This document shows positions 35,115 to 42,812 of a stretch of 64,000 nucleotides of DNA, in pieces (position 1 is the first letter of the stretch; each line of letters begins with the position of its first letter). A program made the translations under genes and the position numbers. The notes beneath the pieces were generated by a model. The model had not been told where the DNA came from. It did no database searches and saw only the letters and a list, made by a program, of their open reading frames with translations. Source of the DNA: Coprobacillaceae bacterium UN01-12pH3A (GTDB lineage: Bacteria; Bacillota_I; Bacilli_A; Erysipelotrichales; Coprobacillaceae). The DNA is taken from assembly GCA_027676805.1 (NCBI GenBank), contig JAQENU010000004.1:1-64000 (forward strand), given 5' to 3'.

Positions 35115-36522
35115 CCTTGATCACCTCCAGTGTAAAGGAAATAGTAGTGCCTTCATTTTCTTTAGATTGGATCGTTAACGGTGTTTGATGGAGATCACAG
35201 ATCTTTTTCACGATGCTTAATCCAAGCCCGGCACCGCCTTTGCTTCGAGAGCGCGATTTATCCGCCATATAGAAAGGCAGCGTCGCTTTTTCTATATTTT
35301 CCAAAGACATGCCAATGCCATGATCCACTACCATAAACTGATACGTATTGTCAAGATGAATGCCTTTAATGAGTACCTCGGTTCCTTCTGATACTTGTAC
35401 GGCATTATCAATCAGATTGCGCAGTAATGTAAAAAGAAGTTCTTCATTTGAAAGAACAATACCCGCATCATAGCAGAATGTCAGATTAGCGTGATTCGTG
35501 CTGTTTTCATAATACTGTTTTAATGTCATCATCACTTGCTCAACTAGAATAGCTGTCAGTTTTGGTGTCTGCTGATTCAAGGCAAAAAGATCCATCATTG
35601 TATGTGAAAGGGCATTTAAACGATTGCCTTCTCTGAATATATAGGAAGCGGCAATTTGTCTGGTCGCTTCATCGCAGTCATAGGTTCTCAGCATATCGGC
35701 ATATCCGATAATCGATGTCATTGGTGTTTTGATTTCGTGGGAAAAACTGCTCATAAATTCTTCTTTTTCCTCTGCTTCTGTTTTTAGCTTCTGAAAGGTT
35801 TGCTGTGTGGCAGCCGCCATTTCATCAAAGCTTTTGCTTAATTCCCCAATCTCATCATCACTGTTGATTTGGGTTCGTTCTTCATAGTGTCCCTTGGCAA
35901 TTCGTTTGCTTGCTTCATTAAGTAAGCCAATATAGCGGGTAAGATAGCGAATCGAAACATTCAGTAATAAAAAAGCAATAATGAGCATACCGGCATTGAC
36001 GATCAAAAACTGCTGTAACTGACGGTTTCTTTCTTGATAAACGGAAGTAATATCCGTATAAGTGGTAAGATAATATGTTAGACTCCCAGCTTTTAGTTCT
36101 GTTGTAAGGTAAGCATAGTAATGTTTTTTATCTTTCATTAAACGGACACTGGCATCATTTTTAATCTGACTGTTTGCTTCTAAGGAAGGCTGAGTATTCA
36201 TGTAGACTGTCTGGTCATCTCGCTTTAATAAATAATAGCGCTCTTTATCTGTATAGATGGAAGCATACTGAAGCATGTAGTATTGAGCACGAACATCCAT
36301 CGCTGAAACATCACTGCCATACTGTGTGTTTTCCTCAAGGGTATCTTGAAGCAGCTTAGATTCCAAAGAAAAGCTTTCGATCGATTGTGATCCGGCTGCC
36401 TGTTCGATTACTGATTTCAATAAATGAGCATGATTCTGATATATTACCAGGGTAGAACCTAAAGAAAAGATCACCGCGATCGTGATGAGACATGTCACTA
36501 TTATTTTATAGGTAAACTTCAT
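35104..36522 (-). CDS. Sensor histidine kinase
   Basis: 472 residues: membrane helices at about 7-28 and 170-192 flank a 140-residue outer sensor domain. HAMP (about 193-245), HisKA with H262 in SSFSHEIKTPMTSIIGYADM, HATPase_c with LLRNLIDNAV, DHGIGM and GGAGLGLSIVKKI. Its ATG overlaps the regulator stop by four bases. Large outer domain suggests direct ligand sensing, unlike the loop-less kinases that rely on their ABC partner. Confidence 0.88.
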   Translation of the reverse strand: MKFTYKIIVTCLITIAVIFSLGSTLVIYQNHAHLLKSVIEQAAGSQSIESFSLESKLLQDTLEENTQYGSDVSAMDVRAQYYMLQYASIYTDKERYYLLKRDDQTVYMNTQPSLEANSQIKNDASVRLMKDKKHYYAYLTTELKAGSLTYYLTTYTDITSVYQERNRQLQQFLIVNAGMLIIAFLLLNVSIRYLTRYIGLLNEASKRIAKGHYEERTQINSDDEIGELSKSFDEMAAATQQTFQKLKTEAEEKEEFMSSFSHEIKTPMTSIIGYADMLRTYDCDEATRQIAASYIFREGNRLNALSHTMMDLFALNQQTPKLTAILVEQVMMTLKQYYENSTNHANLTFCYDAGIVLSNEELLFTLLRNLIDNAVQVSEGTEVLIKGIHLDNTYQFMVVDHGIGMSLENIEKATLPFYMADKSRSRSKGGAGLGLSIVKKICDLHQTPLTIQSKENEGTTISFTLEVIKDEA

Positions 36523-37175
36523 TTTGACACCTCTAGCATATAGCCGATTCGAAAAACAGTTTTAATATGATTTGCCCAGTTTAATTTTTTTCTGAGGCGC
36601 TGAATATGTAAGTCCAGTGTGCGTGTGTTTCCTTCCAGTTCGTCATGCCACACTTTTTCATAGAGAGTATCACGATATAAAGCAATATTTTTATTCTGTA
36701 CAAGATATATGAGCAAATCATATTCTTTTCTGGTCAGCGGGATGGTCTGATCGTTTTTAGTGACTGTGCGTAAATGGGTATGGATCACAATATCTAAGAT
36801 GTGCATATCTTCCATTCCTTTATGATAACGACGCAGCACACTCTCTACTCTTGCCAGCAGTTCATCAATCGCAAAGGGTTTGACCAAATAATCATCTGCC
36901 CCCATATGCAGACCCTTTACCCGATCCCTTATACTTCCTTTTGCTGTAATAAAAATGACCGGAATATGCATCGGTTCAATGTACTCCATCAATTCATAGC
37001 CATTGACTTTGGGCAGCATGATGTCAAGCAGAACCAAATCATAGGATTCTTGCTCCAGCATATTGGCAGCTTTGTCTCCGTCACTGGCGTAATCACACTG
37101 ATAGCCTACCCGCAGCAGATTCATCATAATCAGATCAGCAATCGCTTTTTCATCTTCAACAATTAATAATTTCAT
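36519..37175 (-). CDS. OmpR-family response regulator
   Basis: 218 residues: receiver with D51 in LLDIMLPKVNGY, T in FITAKGS, K in LVKPFA; C-terminal winged helix (PLTRKEYDLLIYLVQN, TRTLDLHIQRLRKKLNW, RIGYMLEV). Expected to bind the GATACA repeats found upstream of its own gene and of the lipoprotein-ABC unit. First gene of the operon. Confidence 0.9.
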   Translation of the reverse strand: MKLLIVEDEKAIADLIMMNLLRVGYQCDYASDGDKAANMLEQESYDLVLLDIMLPKVNGYELMEYIEPMHIPVIFITAKGSIRDRVKGLHMGADDYLVKPFAIDELLARVESVLRRYHKGMEDMHILDIVIHTHLRTVTKNDQTIPLTRKEYDLLIYLVQNKNIALYRDTLYEKVWHDELEGNTRTLDLHIQRLRKKLNWANHIKTVFRIGYMLEVSK

Positions 37176-37205
37176 AGTATCACCTGCATTATTGTAACGT
37201 TATTT

Positions 37206-37222
37206 TGTATCTGAATTGTATC
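37206..37222 (-). promoter_or_regulatory. Response-regulator direct repeat upstream of its own gene
   Basis: On the minus strand TGATACAATTCAGATACA; the other copy reads TGATACAAATCAGATACA. GATACA units are 11 bp apart in both. The match between two otherwise unrelated upstream regions supports a shared, autoregulated operator. Confidence 0.6.
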
Positions 37223-37226
37223 ATAA

Positions 37227-37670
37227 CTAGAGCAGCTTGATTTTAAAATCATCCTCTTCTTTATAATAGTAAAATTCACTGAACTCATGCTCAAACATTC
37301 CCAGCATCATTTCAAAATCTTTTGCTAACGGATAGTTTTTGAGATCTTCTTTTTTTACCCAAAAAACTTCCCCTTCTATTGAAGAAGTTAGTTCTCCTTT
37401 GAAGCAATTTGTTTTATAAAGAATGACAACATAGCGTTCGCCCTCATCCGTAGGCCATTGTTTTAACCCGCATAATTCTAAATTTGAAATATCAAGACCG
37501 GTCTCTTCTTTGACTTCTCGAATTGTGGATTCAATAAAAGATTCCTGATCCTCGACATGTCCGCCCGGGAAAGTAACGCCGGGCCAATGTCTGCTTGTTC
37601 GATTTTGAACTAAAACTTGTCCTTGATCATCGTAGATCATACAAAGATTTGTGAAAATAGCTTTTTCCAT
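37227..37670 (-). CDS. NUDIX hydrolase (MutT-like)
   Basis: 147 residues with a complete NUDIX box at 37-59 (GHVEDQESFIES, then REVKEETGL), preceded by the HWPGVTFPGG strand common to 8-oxo-dGTPase-like members. Hydrolyses a nucleoside diphosphate linked to another moiety. Substrate not predictable from sequence. Stands alone, with GGAGGTTAATC upstream of the ATG. Confidence 0.88.
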   Translation of the reverse strand: MEKAIFTNLCMIYDDQGQVLVQNRTSRHWPGVTFPGGHVEDQESFIESTIREVKEETGLDISNLELCGLKQWPTDEGERYVVILYKTNCFKGELTSSIEGEVFWVKKEDLKNYPLAKDFEMMLGMFEHEFSEFYYYKEEDDFKIKLL

Positions 37671-37765
37671 GATTAACCTCCAATATTCTTTATTTTAACA
37701 TATTCCATAATCTTTCTATACTCTTATCTTAAAAGTGATAAAATATAGGAAAAGGAGGAATGTTT

Positions 37766-38269
37766 ATGTTAGAAGAAATCAGAGTAAGACAAAGTATTCG
37801 CCGTTATACAAACCAGCCAATCGAGGAAGAAAAAATCACTGCTTTGCTGAAGGCGGCTATGCGTGCACCAACTGCACAAAATCGTCAGGAATGGCGTTTC
37901 TTGGTGGTACAGGATCGAGAAGCTTTAGATAATATGGCTCACTTTTCTCCCTATACAGGGATGATGAAGCAGGCACAGGCAGCGATCATTGTTTTAGGAG
38001 ATCGTGAGGTAACACCAATCGATGCTTATATTTATGTGGACTGTGCTGCCGCAATACAGAATATTTTATTAGAAGGAGTCCACCTTGGATTAGGAACCTG
38101 CTGGTGTGCAATCGGGCCAAATGAAGAACGAATCGAAGCATATCAAAATTATTTTAAGTTTCCGGATACTTATCTGCCGATAGCGGTCATCGCTATAGGT
38201 TATCCCGATGAGACAAAGCCGCTTATCGATCGTTATGATGAAAATAAAATTATTTATTGGAAAAAATAA
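37766..38269 (+). CDS. Nitroreductase family FMN oxidoreductase
   Basis: 167 residues from the ATG at 37766, which has GGAGG 7 nt upstream (the ATG at 37760 is too close). Motifs VRQSIRRYTNQPI and MRAPTAQNRQEWRFLVV contact FMN, and GVHLGLGTCWCAIGP is the conserved centre. A dimeric NAD(P)H-dependent flavoenzyme of broad range. Shorter than classical nitroreductases (about 200), as is common for this subgroup. Confidence 0.88.
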   Translation: MLEEIRVRQSIRRYTNQPIEEEKITALLKAAMRAPTAQNRQEWRFLVVQDREALDNMAHFSPYTGMMKQAQAAIIVLGDREVTPIDAYIYVDCAAAIQNILLEGVHLGLGTCWCAIGPNEERIEAYQNYFKFPDTYLPIAVIAIGYPDETKPLIDRYDENKIIYWKK

Positions 38270-38329
38270 AAACCGTCTCATTGAATCTTTAGCAGAAAAA
38301 GGGTATGTTGTTTGTAGGAGGTGAGCAGC

Positions 38330-38806
38330 ATGGCAAATGAAGATAAGAAGGATTTCAATGCGATGCTTCAAAAAGACAACGGAATGCCTAAAATTCAAAT
38401 CGTAAGCGATGAAGCAACGATCAAAAAATACGGCGGTGAAAAAATGTATTTTGCCCCGCCTAAGGATTATGATCATATCATGAAACAGATTCCGATAGGA
38501 AAAGTGATTACCGTTAAGGCAATACGTGAATATTTTGCGAAAAAGAATAATGCCGATTTTACCGATCCGATTACGGCAGGGATCTTTGTTTCGATTGTGG
38601 CATGGGCAAGTTTTCAAAGAAAAGAGGAGCTTACACCATATTGGCGCACATTAAAAGTAAACGGGGAGCTTAATCCTAAATATCCCGGCGGTGTTGAAGT
38701 GCAGAAAAAGAAGTTAGAAGAAGAGGGACATACGATCATTCAAAAGGGGAGAACCCATATTCGTTATTATGTAAAGGACTATGAATGCAGTATGTTTCCA
38801 CTATAA
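38330..38806 (+). CDS. MGMT-family alkyltransferase-like protein without the reactive cysteine
   Basis: 158 residues from the ATG at 38330 (GGAGGTGAGCAGC upstream). The segment IPIGKVITVKAIREYFA through WRTLKVNGELNPKYPGG corresponds to the DNA-binding part of O6-alkylguanine transferases, but the PCHR active site reads PYWR (103-106), so no alkyl transfer is expected. Alkyltransferase-like proteins of this kind flag damaged bases for excision repair. The 45-residue N-terminal and the C-terminal extension are not typical of small ATLs, so the role is uncertain. Confidence 0.65.
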   Translation: MANEDKKDFNAMLQKDNGMPKIQIVSDEATIKKYGGEKMYFAPPKDYDHIMKQIPIGKVITVKAIREYFAKKNNADFTDPITAGIFVSIVAWASFQRKEELTPYWRTLKVNGELNPKYPGGVEVQKKKLEEEGHTIIQKGRTHIRYYVKDYECSMFPL

Positions 38807-38829
38807 AAGAGCCGTTTGTCGGCTCTTTA
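38805..38829. terminator. Bidirectional terminator between convergent genes
   Basis: AAAGAGCCG (38806-38814) pairs with CGGCTCTTT (38820-38828), with T runs on both strands. It serves the alkyltransferase-like gene on the plus strand and the HTH-TPR gene on the minus strand. Confidence 0.85.
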
Positions 38830-40062
38830 CCATTTTAATTGAGAGAGTTTCATTGCATATTGATAGAGTGTTTCGTAATCCTTTGATGCTTCATACTCTT
38901 TAATAATCAGCTTTAATACCAGTTTTACGAAATTATAATCATGGCGTTTATCCAGACTTTTAAGATTCAGCTTTAAAGTTCCGTATAGTCGTTTCTGTGA
39001 AGCCGCATTAATCTTTAATTTATAATACTCGATCAAATGATTGCGCGGCAGATTCAGGTTAAACGCTTCAAAACGTTCAATATAAAGCAAGCATTCTTTA
39101 TATTGTTTCGTTTGGTACAAGGCAATAATGCGATAGAATATGTAATTAATATTATGATTTAAATAGTCGATGACTTCTTTATCAAATTTTTTTTCCACTT
39201 TAAAAAATTGATTAAAGTCGTTTACCATCAAAGCCCCTAACAGCATGCTGGAACAAATCATCGCCACGTCTTCGATGTCCATTAATAATCCGTCATAAAT
39301 GTTTAATAGCTCTTGGTACATTTCCATGGCTTTATCAAATCTTTCGACTAATAAAAAAACATTAGCCAAAGATACACTGCAAATAATAGAACGAATGTAG
39401 TTATGATGCTGTTCAAATATGTATTTGGCTTTATTAAGGTGTTCATAGGCTTCAAAGGTTTCTCCGCGGTAGCTATAGATAATGCCTTTTTGATAAGCGA
39501 TCATAGCAGTGCTGCTATCGTTGATATAAAGAGTTTCAGCTATTTCCAGATAGTTTAATGCCTGTTCAATGTCTCGCTTAAGATAATGATAGAAGCCGCT
39601 GTACTGATAAAATAACTGTTTTTGAAATGAGGTCATGGAATCTTCCACTTTTTTTAATATTGATAACAGACTTTCATAAGGAAAATCAGTCTCTGTATAT
39701 AAAACAGCATAGATCAGATTAATCATCAGCACCGGTGTAGAAATCCCATTTGTATGAGTTGCTGAGTTAATGTCATCTAATTGATCAGTAATCGTCTTTT
39801 TTTGTTTTCGATAAAGCATGTCGTGATAAAGCCGTTCGACTTTATGAGCGCATATAGGAATGTAATCAATTGTAACTTGGTAATCAATATCTAGAGCATC
39901 AAATATGGATTCAATAGTTAGTTTATTAGAAAACTCCAACCCTCTCTCGATTTTACTGAGCTGACTATACTCAATCCCAACGGCTTCGGCTAAGGCCCGA
40001 ATGGACATATTCTGCTGAATCCGATTGAGTCGAATAATAGCCCCTATTTGATTTTCAAACAT
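38827..40062 (-). CDS. HTH (XRE)-TPR cytoplasmic regulator, paralogue 2
   Basis: 411 residues, same plan and length as the protein at 25957. The HTH regions are nearly identical (QIGAIIRLNRIQQN, AEAVGIEYSQLSKIERGLE) while the TPR part diverges. GGAGG upstream of the ATG. A good promoter and two palindromes lie upstream. The shared DNA-binding helix suggests overlapping operators, and the diverged C-terminus suggests different ligands. No adjacent target gene is obvious. Confidence 0.78.
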   Translation of the reverse strand: MFENQIGAIIRLNRIQQNMSIRALAEAVGIEYSQLSKIERGLEFSNKLTIESIFDALDIDYQVTIDYIPICAHKVERLYHDMLYRKQKKTITDQLDDINSATHTNGISTPVLMINLIYAVLYTETDFPYESLLSILKKVEDSMTSFQKQLFYQYSGFYHYLKRDIEQALNYLEIAETLYINDSSTAMIAYQKGIIYSYRGETFEAYEHLNKAKYIFEQHHNYIRSIICSVSLANVFLLVERFDKAMEMYQELLNIYDGLLMDIEDVAMICSSMLLGALMVNDFNQFFKVEKKFDKEVIDYLNHNINYIFYRIIALYQTKQYKECLLYIERFEAFNLNLPRNHLIEYYKLKINAASQKRLYGTLKLNLKSLDKRHDYNFVKLVLKLIIKEYEASKDYETLYQYAMKLSQLKW

Positions 40063-40109
40063 TTATTTTCCTCCAAAATATATTTGCAAGCCACAATCCT
40101 AACATCAAA

Positions 40110-40137
40110 ATTATAGCCTTTTAAGCAATAAAATCAA
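40110..40137 (-). promoter_or_regulatory. Promoter of the second HTH-TPR gene
   Basis: On the minus strand TTGATT (40132-40137), 16-bp spacer, TATAAT (40110-40115). Transcription would start about 45 bp upstream of the ATG. Confidence 0.7.
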
Positions 40138-40140
40138 TGA

Positions 40141-40191
40141 AAACCCAAGGGTTTAAGCCCAAATGCAACTAATTCAATAAAAGGTATTGAA
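40141..40191. promoter_or_regulatory. Two palindromes upstream of the HTH-TPR promoter
   Basis: AAACCC-AA-GGGTTT (40141-40154), just upstream of the -35, and TTCAATA-N5-TATTGAA (40173-40191). The second shares TTCAA/TTGAA half-sites with the palindrome at 24184-24199 before the other regulator's neighbour gene. Operator role is inferred. Confidence 0.45.
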
Positions 40192-40245
40192 TAAATGGAA
40201 GGAATCTATTCTTTCTAGGAATTCTGCCCAGTAATTAAGGAAAAA

Positions 40246-40269
40246 AGAAAAGATGATACATTCATCATC
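40246..40269 (-). terminator. Terminator of the metallophosphoesterase gene
   Basis: GATGAT (40252-40257) and ATCATC (40264-40269) form a stem followed on the minus strand by TTTTCTTTTTT. The stop codon is inside the stem. Confidence 0.75.
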
Positions 40270-41062
40270 TTGATATATGTTGATCCGGCATGGCTTCATT
40301 GTTTGGATTAGCGGTAAAATGGAATACCTTTTCTAAGAACGCTTTATCATGTGCCGAAATCCCTTCGGCAAGCTTGAGATGTGTTCTGAAATACTCCGGC
40401 TCAATTTGCACTTCCAAGTAACTGCCGGTATCAATCGCTGCTCCTAACTGAAGGTAAGTCCAATTCTCTTTTGTGACAACGCTGTTGTAATGCACATGTC
40501 CGCAGATAAAGAGATTGTTTTTTTGATGAAGAGAAAGAATATCAGTGACTGTCTGACTGTTTTCAATACTTGCCATAGGCTGATCACTGTTAAAGGTTGT
40601 GTTAGTGATAGGATGATGTGCCAGTACGATTAGATTTTTATCAGACAGACGAGTCACCTCTTTTTTTAACCAAGCTAGCTGCTCCTCATCAATGATTCCA
40701 CCCCAATTATCTAAGACAAATTCTTTTGTGGAATCCAAGGCGATAATCGCAAAGTCTTCAAATTCCTTTGTGAAATATCTTTCAGCGCCAAAGCAATGTT
40801 GAATATCTTTCTTTGAGACATAGGTTGTATCATGGTTGCCTAAAACATTAATAAAGTTTTTATGCTGGTTTATGATAGGTTCAATCGTTTGATAATGACG
40901 GATATTTCCTTCTGTTGCCAGATCCCCCAAAGAAAAGATATAGTCTGCTGAATCGTTGGCAGCACTGTTTAAAAAAGTAAAGTAGTAATCCTGAGCTTGC
41001 TTTAATACGTTTGCTTCTGCAAATTCGCAATAATGAAAATCACTGAATATATTTAATTTCAT
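40265..41062 (-). CDS. Metallophosphoesterase (CpdA/Icc-like)
   Basis: 265 residues with the five calcineurin-type metal motifs in order: D8-x-H10 (SDFH), GDLA (D47), GNHD (N76-H77), AHHP (H149) and GHVH (H189, H191). Dinuclear-metal hydrolase, class III cyclic nucleotide phosphodiesterase-like. Actual substrate unknown. Cytoplasmic, monocistronic, AAGGAGG before the ATG. Confidence 0.88.
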   Translation of the reverse strand: MKLNIFSDFHYCEFAEANVLKQAQDYYFTFLNSAANDSADYIFSLGDLATEGNIRHYQTIEPIINQHKNFINVLGNHDTTYVSKKDIQHCFGAERYFTKEFEDFAIIALDSTKEFVLDNWGGIIDEEQLAWLKKEVTRLSDKNLIVLAHHPITNTTFNSDQPMASIENSQTVTDILSLHQKNNLFICGHVHYNSVVTKENWTYLQLGAAIDTGSYLEVQIEPEYFRTHLKLAEGISAHDKAFLEKVFHFTANPNNEAMPDQHISR

Positions 41063-41187
41063 AATAGCCTCCTTTATATAGAAGCATTATACATAATCAA
41101 GACTAAATTCTCGTTTAAATTATGTTAAATGTGGGTGAATTGTTTCTGCCTGTCTGTATAGTTTTGGTGGAAATCAATAAATAACTG

Positions 41188-41196
41188 TGCTAAGAT
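41188..41196 (+). promoter_or_regulatory. Probable extended -10 promoter of the LCP gene
   Basis: TGCTAAGAT gives TG one base before TAAGAT (41191-41196). No good -35 is seen. It lies 40 bp upstream of the GTG start at 41236. Confidence 0.45.
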
Positions 41197-41235
41197 ATAC
41201 ATGTTTAAAAACTTAAATGATAGGAGGTTGGTGGC

Positions 41236-42681
41236 GTGAGCAGAAGGAAACAAAACCAGACCAATAAGAAAAAAACATTACATATTTTTGATATTGCTTT
41301 AATCAGTATACAATTCGTATTATCTATATTCTTAGCATATTTAGCTAAAAAAGTACTGCCAATGAAATATTGGCTGATTGTCGTAGCTATCTTTTTAGTT
41401 TTATGGCTTCTTGTATTCTTTGTTTTAAGAAATAAGAAAAATTCAGCGAAACAGATGTGGCTGCGTTTGGTCAGCTTAGTCTTATCGATTTTGATCGGTG
41501 TGGGAAGTGTCTTTGCTTATAAAGGCGTTTCGGTATTAAACAACATCACAGGCGGAAAATATCAGACACAGGTTATTTCGGTTGTGGTATTAAAAGACAG
41601 CAGCTATCAGAAAATTAAGGACTTGGAAAATAAAAGCTTAGGTTATGTATCTGCGATTGATACAGATAACATTAATAAAGCAATAGACAACATTGGAACA
41701 AAGGATAAAACAACTTTGACAAAAACCAATTATTCAGACCTTAGTCAGCTTCAGCAGGCTTTAGTGAATAAAGACTGTGATGCTATTATCTTCAATGAAG
41801 CATATCGTGGAATCATTGAAGAATTCAACAGTGATTTCTCTAATCAGACAAGAGTGATTTATCAATACGAGATTAAAGAAACATTAAATAAAAATACATC
41901 AACTGTTAATGTTACAAAAGATGCGTTTAATGTGTATATTTCCGGTATTGATACTTATGGTCCGGTTTCAACCGTATCAAGATCCGATGTCAATATGATT
42001 ATGACTGTTAATCCTAAAACAAAACAAATCTTACTGACAAGTATCCCTCGTGATTACCATGTGACACTGGCTTCATTCAATGCCCGTGATAAACTGACGC
42101 ATTCAGGAATTTATGGAATCGAAGAAACAATGTCAACAGTAGAGAATCTACTGGATATTGACTTGAACTATTACATGCGTGTTAACTTCACCTCACTGAT
42201 TACGATGGTAGATGCAGTGGGCGGAATTAATGTTAATGTGGATCAGGCTGTTACTTTGAACGGTCGTTCATTGAGTGTTGGAAGCAACTATATGGATGGA
42301 GAAACAGCTTTGGCATTCTCGAGAGAACGTTATTCTTATGCTGACGGCGATCGTCACAGAGTAAGAAATCAGCAGGCAGTATTAACCGGTTTATTAAATA
42401 AGCTGATGTCAGCTTCTATGATTACGAACTATAACTCTATATTGAATTCTGTTTCAGGGGCATTCGAAACCAACATGGAATCTGGTGATCTGCAAAAATT
42501 AATTCAAATGCAGATCGATGATATGTCAAGCTGGGATATCGAACAAATCTCGTTGGACGGAAGCGGATCAACAAGCACAAATTGCTATTCTATGCCTGGA
42601 TATGAACTCTATGTCATGGAACCGGATCAAAGCACGGTGACAGCTGCAAAACAGAAAATTGACGCTGTTGAAGGAAAATAA
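41236..42681 (+). CDS. LytR-CpsA-Psr (LCP) family cell-wall polymer ligase
   Basis: 481 residues from GTG (AGGAGG 8 nt upstream). Three N-terminal membrane helices (about 15-33, 41-60, 70-90), an accessory domain (about 110-220) and the LCP catalytic domain (about 230-440) with SRSDVNMIMTVNPKTKQIL, SIPRDYHV and the arginine-rich DRHRVRNQQAVL. LCP enzymes transfer lipid-linked teichoic acid or capsule chains to peptidoglycan. Lies just upstream of a CapD-like gene but has its own terminator. Confidence 0.9.
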   Translation: MSRRKQNQTNKKKTLHIFDIALISIQFVLSIFLAYLAKKVLPMKYWLIVVAIFLVLWLLVFFVLRNKKNSAKQMWLRLVSLVLSILIGVGSVFAYKGVSVLNNITGGKYQTQVISVVVLKDSSYQKIKDLENKSLGYVSAIDTDNINKAIDNIGTKDKTTLTKTNYSDLSQLQQALVNKDCDAIIFNEAYRGIIEEFNSDFSNQTRVIYQYEIKETLNKNTSTVNVTKDAFNVYISGIDTYGPVSTVSRSDVNMIMTVNPKTKQILLTSIPRDYHVTLASFNARDKLTHSGIYGIEETMSTVENLLDIDLNYYMRVNFTSLITMVDAVGGINVNVDQAVTLNGRSLSVGSNYMDGETALAFSRERYSYADGDRHRVRNQQAVLTGLLNKLMSASMITNYNSILNSVSGAFETNMESGDLQKLIQMQIDDMSSWDIEQISLDGSGSTSTNCYSMPGYELYVMEPDQSTVTAAKQKIDAVEGK

Positions 42682-42687
42682 TATGAA

Positions 42688-42715
42688 CGCCTCACTAAAT
42701 TGTGAGGTGTTTTTA
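42688..42715 (+). terminator. Terminator of the LCP gene
   Basis: CGCCTCAC (42688-42695) pairs with GTGAGGTG (42702-42709), one wobble, then a T run. Confidence 0.85.
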
Positions 42716-42735
42716 TTTGGTTAGGTCAACTCAAC

Positions 42736-42764
42736 TTGAATAATAGTGTCGAATCTTGTATAAT
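42736..42764 (+). promoter_or_regulatory. Promoter of the CapD-like gene
   Basis: TTGAAT (42736-42741), 17-bp spacer, TATAAT (42759-42764). Near-consensus, 50 bp upstream of the ATG. Confidence 0.72.
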
Positions 42765-42812
42765 CAGTGTGATGTAATAACAATGTAGTGTTTTGAGTGC
42801 AGGGGGAAGAAA

